The translations under genes were made by a program, and so were the position numbers. The notes under the pieces are model-generated. The model worked only from the letters and a program-made list of their open reading frames with translations. It was not told the origin of the DNA and ran no database searches. Positions 52,125 through 60,176 of a stretch of DNA of 64,000 nt are shown here, piece after piece; positions within the stretch are counted from its first letter, which is position 1; each line of letters opens with the position of its first letter. Source of the DNA: Romboutsia_E sp900604535. Its GTDB lineage: Bacteria; Bacillota; Clostridia; Peptostreptococcales; Peptostreptococcaceae. The DNA is taken from assembly GCF_900604535.1 (NCBI RefSeq), contig NZ_UWOT01000008.1:62001-126000 (forward strand), in the 5' to 3' direction.

Positions 52125-52265
52125 AATATACCTCCCCTATCTATTATTCTATATTAAAGTTTATAATTATTAATATTATATTAATATACTTTTTTAATGA
52201 TTTTAAACAGAATAATTATTCCAAAATTATAAATTTATATAATTTAACTTTATACTTAATTCTAA

Positions 52266-52300
52266 TAAAAAAACGATGAAAAATTATTTCATCGTTTTTA
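52266..52300 (-). terminator. Terminator after the flippase-like gene
   Basis: AAACGATGAAA pairs with TTTCATCGTTT (11 bp, loop of 5), followed by seven T on the minus strand. The rest of the 240-bp gap to the repeat protein is AT-rich with no further signal. Confidence 0.88.
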
Positions 52301-52368
52301 GCTTTATACTATTTTCTTATAAATCCAGACTATATACTTTTTTATCTTAGTAATTATAGTGATATGAT

Positions 52369-53412
52369 TTATTCATTTGTTAACTTTACCTTTATATTTT
52401 GTATTTTTAATATTATTAATAATATTCCACTTAAAAATAAAAATAAGTAAAAACTAATTCCACGACTAATTAACATAGCTTCACTTAATACTCTTATTGG
52501 GAAGAGTAATTTAAATAACATTAAAAATCCACTTTCACTTACTCCTACTGCTCCAGGAAGGGGAAGTGCACATACAGCTATAAATAAAACAGCTTGAACT
52601 CCTACAAAGGTAAATATTGAATATCCACTAAAACCAAAAGATCTATATACCCAGTATGGAATACTGTGAATTGCAAAGATTTGTATACATGTAGTCAAAA
52701 ATGTTTTTAAAATAATCGTTTTATTTCTAGTAATATATAAAGAACATTCTTCATATTCGTTAATTATAGAATATACCTTATCCCTTATTTTCTTTACCTT
52801 ATTATATCCTAGTGATTCAATTAATTTAATTACGAAATCAAAAACCTTTCTTATCGCAGAATATGAAAATATTGCTGATAATAAAAACAGCAGTGCTATA
52901 ATATTTAATATTAATCCTAAAACAAGAAGGTACTTAATTGAGCCAATACTTCTTAATAATAAAGACTGTTGTGTAAAAAATCCAATTAATGAAAACATTA
53001 TAGTAACTACCTGAAAAAATATTAGCTCAATTAAAAGTACTAACGTTGCATGTGAGATTTTTATATCATCTTTACACATTTGATAAGCTTGCATTGGCTG
53101 TCCACCAGATGCTGATGGTGTAATCGAGCTAAAAAAGAATCCATTTACTGAGTAATTTATACATCTAAATATACTTGGATTATATCCTAAAGCTATAAGA
53201 TTTCTTTTTGTATTACTTGCTTCACAAAAAATATATACACACATACATACTATTGCTGGAATTATATAAAAAATATTTATCTGTGAAATCGTCTTAATTA
53301 CTTTATTTATATCTAGGCTTTTAAAAATAAAATAAAATGTAATAGCTATTAATATTAAAAATAATCCTCCATTTTTTAATATTTTATAAAATAAATTTTT
53401 GTTATTTTTCAT
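52369..53412 (-). CDS. Lysylphosphatidylglycerol synthase TM-region-like flippase (UPF0104)
   Basis: The 347 residues have about eight helices and the LPG_synthase_TM pattern: SVNGFFFSSITPSASGGQPM near 88 and CALPLPGAVGVSESGFLMLF near 292. The family is the membrane half of MprF and stands alone here with no aminoacyl transferase domain. MprF half-proteins flip charged lipids. Related stand-alone proteins have been linked to glycolipids or other phospholipids, so the substrate is open. It follows the EcsC gene by 46 bases in the same direction and likely shares its transcript. Confidence 0.88.
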   Translation of the reverse strand: MKNNKNLFYKILKNGGLFLILIAITFYFIFKSLDINKVIKTISQINIFYIIPAIVCMCVYIFCEASNTKRNLIALGYNPSIFRCINYSVNGFFFSSITPSASGGQPMQAYQMCKDDIKISHATLVLLIELIFFQVVTIMFSLIGFFTQQSLLLRSIGSIKYLLVLGLILNIIALLFLLSAIFSYSAIRKVFDFVIKLIESLGYNKVKKIRDKVYSIINEYEECSLYITRNKTIILKTFLTTCIQIFAIHSIPYWVYRSFGFSGYSIFTFVGVQAVLFIAVCALPLPGAVGVSESGFLMLFKLLFPIRVLSEAMLISRGISFYLFLFLSGILLIILKIQNIKVKLTNE

Positions 53413-53458
53413 ATTTTATTCTCCAAATAATTTTATATACAACATATAAAATCTTACA

Positions 53459-54247
53459 CTATTTAAACTTATTTATAATTCTCTTGTACTTTCTATATAT
53501 AAAATTATCTTTTTTATGCATATAATATTCACTCTTTAATAATCTCATATGATATGCATAAATTGCATACTCACCTAATTTATCAACTAATTTGTTATTT
53601 ACATAAGCCCCAACAAAAGCGCCAATCCCTGGTACTAATTGAAGTAACTTTGCTATATCAATATAATCTCTATATTCTTGTTGAAAGCTTCTCCAATCAA
53701 ACTCATTAATATCACTAGATAAATCATCTTTAAAATCATCAAAGCACTCCATATTATTAAATATAAAATTTACATGAGATTTACTAGAAAAAGCAAGTTG
53801 GAATATATTAAGTATATATAACCTCTCTCTATAATCATTAGTATCAAATCCATATATGCTGGCAATTTCATAAAGAAGTTTTATCTTTATACTTAAAAGT
53901 AGTGGAAAATCACAAAAACCTACAAGTATCCCTCCTGCTCCTGTTCCTGCTCCCTCTATCATAGCAGCATTTTTATAAAACTTTATTTTTTCATAAACTA
54001 AATTATCTCTTTCTTCTAATAATATATTTTTTATAGGTTTTTTAGTTATATACTTAGAACCAAGTAAAACTACCTTTGTCATATTTTTTATAGCAATAGT
54101 TACTATTTCATGATATTTTTTAGGAAGCATTGAGTTTAATTTATTTTGAGTTCCTTTTGATGCCTTATCTATTATAGATGGTTTTTTTCTTATTTTCTTT
54201 TTCCATTTTTCTAATTCTTTTAATTTTATATAATCGTACGTTTCCAT
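53459..54247 (-). CDS. EcsC family protein
   Basis: The 262 residues contain the EcsC pattern: AAMIEGAGTGAGGILVGFCD near 92, FPLLLSIKIKLLYEIASIYG near 112 and LLQLVPGIGAFVGAYVNNKL near 200, with hydrophobic stretches that suggest membrane association. EcsC is a family of unknown biochemical role; it was named for the third gene of the Bacillus ecs locus. The start follows AGGTGAT. Upstream lies the ahpC terminator; downstream the flippase-like gene. Confidence 0.85.
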   Translation of the reverse strand: METYDYIKLKELEKWKKKIRKKPSIIDKASKGTQNKLNSMLPKKYHEIVTIAIKNMTKVVLLGSKYITKKPIKNILLEERDNLVYEKIKFYKNAAMIEGAGTGAGGILVGFCDFPLLLSIKIKLLYEIASIYGFDTNDYRERLYILNIFQLAFSSKSHVNFIFNNMECFDDFKDDLSSDINEFDWRSFQQEYRDYIDIAKLLQLVPGIGAFVGAYVNNKLVDKLGEYAIYAYHMRLLKSEYYMHKKDNFIYRKYKRIINKFK

Positions 54248-54379
54248 TTTATCACCTATTTATATTTAATACTATTTCAATTATATATATATGCTATTAT
54301 AACATCTCACGTATATTAATTTTTATATTATAAACTACTTTATATATAAATTTAATGAATTAATATAATTTATTAAATA

Positions 54380-54446
54380 AAAAAGACATAACATGATGTC
54401 TCAATGTAATTATATTTACAATGAAAACATCATACTATGTCTTTTA
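54380..54446 (-). terminator. Bulged terminator after ahpC
   Basis: AAAAGACATA pairs with TATGTCTTTT, and inside it ATGATGT with ACATCAT, separated by short bulges. A loop of 27 bases closes it. Confidence 0.75.
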
Positions 54447-54470
54447 TTATTTTATTGATTAAATGGATTA

Positions 54471-55034
54471 TTATAATTTTCCTACTAAGTCTAAGCTTGG
54501 TACTAATGTTTCAGCTCCTGGAATCCATTTAGCTGGGCAAACTTGATCTCCATGTTCTGCCACGAATTGTGCAGCTTGAACTTTTCTTAATAATTCTTCT
54601 GCATTTCTTCCTATCCCTAAGTCATGAACTTCGTAAGCTTTTATTTCTCCTTCTGGATTTATTATGAATGTTCCTCTTAAAGCCATTCCATCTTCTTCTA
54701 TCATAACATCGAAATCTCTAGTTAACTTTCCAGTTGGATCCGCTAACATTGGATATTGTATTTTTCCTATTGTTTCAGATGCATCTGCCCATGCTTTATG
54801 TACAAAGTGGCTATCTGTTGATACTGAATAAACTTCGCATCCTATTTCTTTGAATTTTTCATAGTTATCAGCTAAATCTCCTAATTCAGTTGGGCAAACA
54901 AATGTAAAGTCTGCTGGATAGAATACAAATACTGACCAATGACCTTTTACATCTTCAAGTGTTACTTCTCTAAATTCCCCATTTTGATATGCTTGAACTT
55001 TAAACTCAGATACTTTTTTGTTTATTAATGACAT
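54471..55034 (-). CDS. ahpC: Alkyl hydroperoxide reductase C (peroxiredoxin)
   Basis: This typical 2-Cys peroxiredoxin of 187 residues reduces H2O2 and organic peroxides. The peroxidatic Cys is in YPADFTFVCPTELGDLADNY (near 46) and the resolving Cys in HGDQVCPAKWIPG (near 165). The neighbouring flavoprotein gene (55168-56847), 130 bases upstream in the same direction, carries the matching AhpF modules and should recycle it. A partial PerR box lies upstream at 55086. The start follows AAAGGAG. Confidence 0.97.
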   Translation of the reverse strand: MSLINKKVSEFKVQAYQNGEFREVTLEDVKGHWSVFVFYPADFTFVCPTELGDLADNYEKFKEIGCEVYSVSTDSHFVHKAWADASETIGKIQYPMLADPTGKLTRDFDVMIEEDGMALRGTFIINPEGEIKAYEVHDLGIGRNAEELLRKVQAAQFVAEHGDQVCPAKWIPGAETLVPSLDLVGKL

Positions 55035-55085
55035 AATTTTTTCTCCTTTATATTTAAATTATTATTTTATTTGTGTTTTTAAAAT

Positions 55086-55100
55086 CAGTAATGATTATGA
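55086..55100. promoter_or_regulatory. Partial PerR box before ahpC
   Basis: CAGTAATGATTATGA keeps the TAATGATTA core of the perfect boxes at 56892 and 57066, with five of seven arm pairs matched. It lies about 50 bases before the ahpC start. Confidence 0.5.
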
Positions 55101-55167
55101 TTTTCATTATCTTAATCTTATATATTCCCTACTTTTTAGTCTTTAAACATATTTTTAAAATTTTTTA

Positions 55168-56847
55168 TTAATTTATTAAATCTAATATTTCCTTTGCTTT
55201 TTTAACACCAAAATGAACTTTATCGTCATTTACAATTATTGCTGGCACACTCATTATTCTATATTTCTTCTTAATATCTTCAAATAATGATAACTCTATC
55301 ATTTCAGCTTCTATATTTTTATTTTCCATAGCAAGTCTTTGTGATGCTACAACTACATCCGGACATAATGTACAAGACAGAGAAACTACTACTTTTATAT
55401 TAGTCTTTTTATCAAATGACCTTATCTCTTTTAATAAGTTGTCATCTATTGCTTGACCTGGACCTGCTAAATTATATATAGCTAATATAAATGAATTTAA
55501 TTCATGTCCTCCAGGAACACCATGGAACTTAACTCCACTATATTTTTTATCTTTATCTAATAAAGCTACAACTGGTAGCTTATCTGCATTTATCATTTCT
55601 TCCATTTTTAGATTTTCATTCTTTTTATAAATTTCTATATTTAATTTTTCTCCTAAAGATGCCATATCTAAAATCAAATCCATAAATTCAATTGATTTAT
55701 CAATACTTTCATCTACTATTGATACTAAGGTAACCTCTTTTTCCATCATTGATAGTATTGATTTAATTTGATTTCTAAGACCGTCATTTAAAAGATTACT
55801 TTTTCTATTTTTATCATTTATGTCTATAAAATCAGTTTTTACTTCTTTTTTAATAATTTCCTCATTAGTATGTTGTTGTTGAATTATCTCTTCTTCATCT
55901 TCTATTCCTAATTTATATTTTTGATTATCTACATACTTTTCAGCATTAGTTGCTGCTATTGCCCCGTCAGCTACTGCTGTTACTACCTGTCTTAGTAACT
56001 TTGGGCGTAAATCTCCTGCTGCATATACACCAGATATATTAGTTTCCATATTTTCGTTAGTTATTACATATCCTTGTTCATCTAATTTAACTTTCCCTTT
56101 GATAAGCTCTGTTTGTGGTTTATATCCAATAAACACAAATACACCAAAAGTTCCATCTTCTTCACTTACTTTATAATCAAGCCTTTCACCCGTTTGATTA
56201 TTTTTAAACTTAGCAAATTGTAGGACTCCCTCTCCTCCGACCTCTTCTACTTCAGTATTGAATAATACTTCTATCTTTGGATGAGATTTAACTTTATCTG
56301 CTATAGTTTTTGCACAACTAAATTCACTTTTTCTTACTACTACTCTTACTTTTTTAGCAAACTTAGTTAAAAATATTGCTTCTTCCGCTGCAGCATATCC
56401 TCCACCTATTACAAAGACATCTAAGTCTTTGAAGAATTCACCATCACAAGTTGCACAATATGCGACTCCTCTTCCTGTAAATGCTTCTTCTCCTTTAAAT
56501 CCTAATTTCTTTGGAGATGCACCTGTTGCAAATATCACTGCTCTTGCTTGTATTTCTTCATTTTTAGTTTTAATTATTTTTACTTCTTCATCTAAATATA
56601 AGTCTATAACTTCATCTTCTTTAAACTTAACATTAAAATCTAAAGCTTGTTTTCTTAAAGTTTCCATATAACTTGACCCTGTAGTTTGTAAAATTCCTGG
56701 GTAGTTTACCATTTCATGTGTAGTTTTTATCTGTCCACCTACATTTTCTTTTTCTATAATTAATGTCTTAAGCTTTGCTCTTCCTGCATAGATTCCAGCA
56801 GATACTCCCGCTGGTCCTCCACCAACTATTATTAAATCATATATCAT
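55168..56847 (-). CDS. AhpF-like alkyl hydroperoxide reductase flavoprotein, swapped domain order
   Basis: The 559 residues start with a thioredoxin-reductase module (about 1-305): FAD motif GGGPAGVSAGIYAGRA, redox pair CATCDGEFF (near 133) and NAD(P)H loop GGGYAAAEEA. A charged linker (about 306-345) leads to two thioredoxin folds (about 350-559) that match the N-terminal part of AhpF, with GVPGGHELNSFILAIYN in the first and the active CTLC in SLSCTLCPDVVVASQ of the second. In standard AhpF that part comes first. NAD(P)H electrons would pass to AhpC through this pair. A perfect PerR box precedes it. Confidence 0.9.
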   Translation of the reverse strand: MIYDLIIVGGGPAGVSAGIYAGRAKLKTLIIEKENVGGQIKTTHEMVNYPGILQTTGSSYMETLRKQALDFNVKFKEDEVIDLYLDEEVKIIKTKNEEIQARAVIFATGASPKKLGFKGEEAFTGRGVAYCATCDGEFFKDLDVFVIGGGYAAAEEAIFLTKFAKKVRVVVRKSEFSCAKTIADKVKSHPKIEVLFNTEVEEVGGEGVLQFAKFKNNQTGERLDYKVSEEDGTFGVFVFIGYKPQTELIKGKVKLDEQGYVITNENMETNISGVYAAGDLRPKLLRQVVTAVADGAIAATNAEKYVDNQKYKLGIEDEEEIIQQQHTNEEIIKKEVKTDFIDINDKNRKSNLLNDGLRNQIKSILSMMEKEVTLVSIVDESIDKSIEFMDLILDMASLGEKLNIEIYKKNENLKMEEMINADKLPVVALLDKDKKYSGVKFHGVPGGHELNSFILAIYNLAGPGQAIDDNLLKEIRSFDKKTNIKVVVSLSCTLCPDVVVASQRLAMENKNIEAEMIELSLFEDIKKKYRIMSVPAIIVNDDKVHFGVKKAKEILDLIN

Positions 56848-56890
56848 TAACTCTTCTCCTATTATAAAATTTTAATTTAAATTTTATAAA

Positions 56891-56907
56891 GTAGTAATGA
56901 TTACTAC
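56891..56907. promoter_or_regulatory. Perfect PerR-type box before the AhpF-like gene
   Basis: GTAGTAATGATTACTAC is a perfect 8-1-8 inverted repeat with the 7-1-7 PerR/Fur geometry, about 45 bases before the start codon. Its TAGTAAT arms are identical to those at 57066-57080. Confidence 0.75.
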
Positions 56908-57065
56908 TTTCATTCTTAATATTTATATGCCCTATATAATCTCACTTAAACATTTTTAATTTAAAATTTTTATTATAGGGTATTATAAATATATCTATAT
57001 ATTTTTATCAATGAAAATAAAATTTGATTGACAAACTAAATTAAAAAATATAAAGTATTCGATAA

Positions 57066-57080
57066 TAGTAATCATTACTA
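57066..57080. promoter_or_regulatory. Perfect PerR-type box before the SDR gene
   Basis: TAGTAATCATTACTA is a perfect 7-1-7 repeat about 25 bases before the SDR start codon, overlapping the expected transcription start. Confidence 0.75.
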
Positions 57081-57105
57081 AATATAAACTAATAGGAGAA
57101 TTGAC

Positions 57106-57912
57106 ATGAAGAATTTAGATAATAAAGTTGCTCTAGTAACTTCTGCTACTAGAGGTATCGGACTTGCTACAGCTTTAAAACTAGCTAAAAATGGAGCTAC
57201 AGTTTATATGGGGGTTAGAAGATTAGAAGTTACACAAGAAATATGTGATAAATATGCAAAAGAAGGTTTAGTTATGAAGCCAGTATATTTTAATGCATTT
57301 GAAGTAGATAGCTATAAAACTATGGTAGATGAAGTTATAAATGATGCAGGTAAAATAGATATACTTGTAAATAATTATGGTACTGGAAGCCCTAATGAAG
57401 ATTTTGATTTATTAAATACTGATGAAAAATCTTTCTTTAGATTATTAGAATTAAATATTGGTAGTGTCTTTAGAATTTCAAAGTTAGTAATACCACATAT
57501 GTTAGATAATAAGGGTGGAAGTATAGTAAATATATCTTCTATCGGAGGGACTGTTCCTGATATATCAAGAATCGGTTATGGTGTTGCTAAGTCTGGAGTT
57601 AATAATATAACTCAACAAATAGCTATGCAATATGCTAAAAATAACATTAGATGTAATGCAGTACTTCCTGGAATGACGGAAACTGATGCAGTAAAAAATG
57701 CTATGAGCAAAGAATTCCAAAAATCATTCTTATCTCATGTTCCTTTAAATAGGATGGGTACACCTGAAGATATAGCTAACGCAGTTGCTTTCTTTGCTTC
57801 TGATGAATCTTCTTACATAACTGGTTCTATTCTTGAAGTTTCTGGTGGATATCACTTGGGAACTCCTCAATATGCAGACTTCGTTGGTCGTAATGTTGTA
57901 GAAGACAAATAG
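57106..57912 (+). CDS. hdhA: SDR oxidoreductase, 7-alpha-hydroxysteroid dehydrogenase-like
   Basis: The 268-residue short-chain dehydrogenase has the nucleotide motif TSATRGIGLATALKLAKNGA, the NNYGTG helix motif, catalytic Ser in VNISSIGG, and Tyr/Lys in YGVAKSG. It ends in the substrate-loop pattern YITGSILEVSGGYHLGTPQY, which I recall from clostridial NADP-dependent 7-alpha-hydroxysteroid dehydrogenases such as those of C. sordellii and C. difficile. These oxidise the 7-hydroxyl of cholate and chenodeoxycholate. The arginine after the glycine motif (GVRRLEV) favours NADP(H). It lies between AhpF-like and perR and has a PerR box. SDR family sure; bile acid role likely. Confidence 0.8.
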   Translation: MKNLDNKVALVTSATRGIGLATALKLAKNGATVYMGVRRLEVTQEICDKYAKEGLVMKPVYFNAFEVDSYKTMVDEVINDAGKIDILVNNYGTGSPNEDFDLLNTDEKSFFRLLELNIGSVFRISKLVIPHMLDNKGGSIVNISSIGGTVPDISRIGYGVAKSGVNNITQQIAMQYAKNNIRCNAVLPGMTETDAVKNAMSKEFQKSFLSHVPLNRMGTPEDIANAVAFFASDESSYITGSILEVSGGYHLGTPQYADFVGRNVVEDK

Positions 57913-57958
57913 GAACTATTTATAGTATCATGGGTTATCTATTAATATTTTAGGGTAA

Positions 57959-57973
57959 TAATACTAATTATTA
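57959..57973. promoter_or_regulatory. Imperfect PerR-type box before perR
   Basis: TAATACTAATTATTA is a 7-1-7 repeat with two arm mismatches, 35 bases before the perR start. It may give autoregulation. Confidence 0.4.
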
Positions 57974-58007
57974 TTATATAATAATATTGTATAAGCGGAG
58001 GTATAAA

Positions 58008-58391
58008 ATGAAATTTTCAAAACAAAGAGAAATTATACTTAACGAAGTAATGAATAGTCATCTTCATCCTACTGCTGATAATATTTATACTAGTTTAAAA
58101 AAAGATAACCCTGAATTAAGTTTAGGCACAGTGTATAGAAATTTATCTCAGTTAACAAAAAAGGGAATTATCTCTAAGTTGAGTATTACTGGTCAATCTG
58201 ATAGATTTGATAAAAATATAAAACCTCATGCACATTTAATTTGTGAAAAGTGCAATAATATTTTTGATGTTGAGTCAGATAATATATACAAATTCATTAA
58301 TGATTTGTCTTATGAAAAAGACATAACTATTTCAAACTATAATTTAGTTTTAAATGGTGTCTGCAGTCATTGCAAAGAAAAAGATAGTTAA
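58008..58391 (+). CDS. perR: Fur family regulator, PerR-type
   Basis: The 127 residues hold a winged helix (about 1-75; HPTADNIYTSLKKDNPELSL and GTVYRNLSQLTKKG) and a dimerisation domain with the structural zinc cysteines in HLICEKCNNIF and GVCSHCKEK, as in PerR. PerR uses Fe/Mn ligands that oxidise with H2O2. The neighbours ahpC, the AhpF-like gene and 7-1-7 boxes support PerR over Fur or Zur. The start at 58008 has GGAGGTA; the longer frame from 57987 adds seven residues without support. Confidence 0.88.
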   Translation: MKFSKQREIILNEVMNSHLHPTADNIYTSLKKDNPELSLGTVYRNLSQLTKKGIISKLSITGQSDRFDKNIKPHAHLICEKCNNIFDVESDNIYKFINDLSYEKDITISNYNLVLNGVCSHCKEKDS

Positions 58392-58393
58392 TA

Positions 58394-58440
58394 TAATAAA
58401 AGTGATGTAGTTTATTATTTACTACATCACTTTTATTATA
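58394..58440. terminator. Bidirectional terminator between perR and the Dpp operon
   Basis: ATAATAAAAGTGATGTAGT pairs with ACTACATCACTTTTATTAT (19 bp, loop of 9). Confidence 0.88.
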
Positions 58441-58445
58441 AATTA

Positions 58446-59207
58446 TTAAAATATGGAATTTAGAAGAAGTTTTGTATACTCATGCTTAGGCCTATTAATA
58501 ATTTTAGTTGAGCTTCCCTCTTCAACTATTTTTCCATCCTTCATAACAATTACTCTATCACAAAAACTGCTTACAAGTGCTAAGTCATGAGTTATAAATA
58601 CATATGAAATGTTAAATTCATTTTTCATATGTATTAAAAGTTCTATAACTTGAGCTTGAACCGATACATCTAGAGCACTTGTTACCTCATCACATATTAG
58701 TACCTTAGGGTGAGATGATAAAGCTCTAGCTATAGCTGCTCTTTGGCACTGGCCTCCACTTAACTCATGAGGATATCTATTTTTCATTTCAATAGGCAAT
58801 CCTACCATTCTCAACAAATTATCAACTGTGGCTTCCTTATCTTCTTTAGTTAAAGAGCAAAGGCTACAAACATATTCTTCAATAGATTTACCAATAGTTA
58901 TCTTTGGATTGAAGGATCCTATTGCATCTTGAAACACCATTTGTATATCTTTATATATATATCTTAACTGTTTTCCTTTTATATTAGAAATACACTTGTC
59001 ATTTAAAATAACTTCTCCAGAATCTGATTTTTCTAAGTTCATAATAATCTTAGCTAATGTACTTTTTCCACATCCACTTTCTCCAACAACACCTAAACAT
59101 TCCCCTTCTTTAAGTTGAAAGCTTATATTATCTGCTGCAATATGATCATGGTCCTTTTTCTTGTATTTTTTATTTATATTTTTACATTCCAATATGACTT
59201 TACTCAT
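58446..59207 (-). CDS. Peptide/nickel ABC transporter ATP-binding protein (DppF type)
   Basis: The 253-residue ATPase has Walker A GESGCGKSTLAK (near 40), signature LSGGQCQRAAIARAL (near 150) and Walker B VLICDEVTSALD (near 170). It lacks the C-terminal oligo_HPY tail found in its partner. Its ATG overlaps the stop of that partner by eight bases (ATGAGTAA), so both ATPases are coupled. It is last in the five-gene importer operon. Confidence 0.92.
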   Translation of the reverse strand: MSKVILECKNINKKYKKKDHDHIAADNISFQLKEGECLGVVGESGCGKSTLAKIIMNLEKSDSGEVILNDKCISNIKGKQLRYIYKDIQMVFQDAIGSFNPKITIGKSIEEYVCSLCSLTKEDKEATVDNLLRMVGLPIEMKNRYPHELSGGQCQRAAIARALSSHPKVLICDEVTSALDVSVQAQVIELLIHMKNEFNISYVFITHDLALVSSFCDRVIVMKDGKIVEEGSSTKIINRPKHEYTKLLLNSIF

Positions 59208-60168
59208 TTTGTTTATGCTCCATTTCTTCTACATAAGTACATGCTATAAATCTTTCACTACCAATATGTTTTAACTTTTGTTCTTTAAATCTGCATCCTA
59301 TACTAGCTTTTTTACAACGAGGTGCAAATCTACATCCATCTAAACTTTCCTTAAATGATGGAGGATTTCCCTCTATACCAACAGGAACACGTCCATCTAA
59401 TTTAGGAATTGCGTTTATTAAGGCCTTAGTATAAGGATGCTTTGGATTTTTTAATATATATTCTTTATCTCCATATTCTATAATACTACCAGCATACATA
59501 ACTGCAACCTTATCAACCATATGAGATACTACCCCCATACTATGGGTTACAATTATTATACTTGTATTAAAACCATCTCTTAACTTCATCATCTCTTTTA
59601 CTACTTGAGCTTGAACTGTAACATCTAGAGCACTAGTAGGTTCATCTGCTACTAAAAGCTCTGGTTCCATTATCATAGCAAGTGCCATAGCTACTCTTTG
59701 TTTCATACCACCACTTAACTCAAAAGGATAACTATGTAATATACACTCTGCATCCTTTAAATTAACTTTTTCTAGCATTATTTTAGCTTTATTTAGCGCT
59801 TCTTTTTTGCTTATCTTACTATGACTTTTAAGTACTTCTACAAACTGATTGCCAATTTTTCTTATAGGATTTAAAGTTGAGCCTGGATTTTGAAAAATTA
59901 CTCCTATTTCATTTCCTTTTAAGTTTCTAAGTTCTCTTGAAGACATATTTAAAAGGCTTTTATCTTTAAAATAAATATCTCCATTTGTTATATATTCACT
60001 GTTTTCCATCATTTGAATTAGAGCTCTAATTAACGTACTTTTCCCACTTCCACTTTCTCCTACTATACCTAATATCTCACCTTTTTTTATGCTTAATGAA
60101 ATATCCCTTAATATTTCTACTTCAGCGTTGTTTACATATAGATTTTCAACTTTTAATATAGTATTCAT
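59200..60168 (-). CDS. Peptide/nickel ABC transporter ATP-binding protein (DppD type)
   Basis: The 322 residues have Walker A GESGSGKST (near 37), signature LSGGMKQRVAMALAM (near 151), Walker B LLVADEPTSALD (near 173), and a C-terminal oligo_HPY tail with clustered Cys (FAPRCKKASIGCRFKEQ near 280, then ACTY), the segment that in some DppD proteins binds an Fe-S cluster. It pairs with the shorter ATPase that follows. Start: AGGTGG. Confidence 0.92.
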   Translation of the reverse strand: MNTILKVENLYVNNAEVEILRDISLSIKKGEILGIVGESGSGKSTLIRALIQMMENSEYITNGDIYFKDKSLLNMSSRELRNLKGNEIGVIFQNPGSTLNPIRKIGNQFVEVLKSHSKISKKEALNKAKIMLEKVNLKDAECILHSYPFELSGGMKQRVAMALAMIMEPELLVADEPTSALDVTVQAQVVKEMMKLRDGFNTSIIIVTHSMGVVSHMVDKVAVMYAGSIIEYGDKEYILKNPKHPYTKALINAIPKLDGRVPVGIEGNPPSFKESLDGCRFAPRCKKASIGCRFKEQKLKHIGSERFIACTYVEEMEHKQNE

Positions 60169-60176
60169 TTTTCCAC

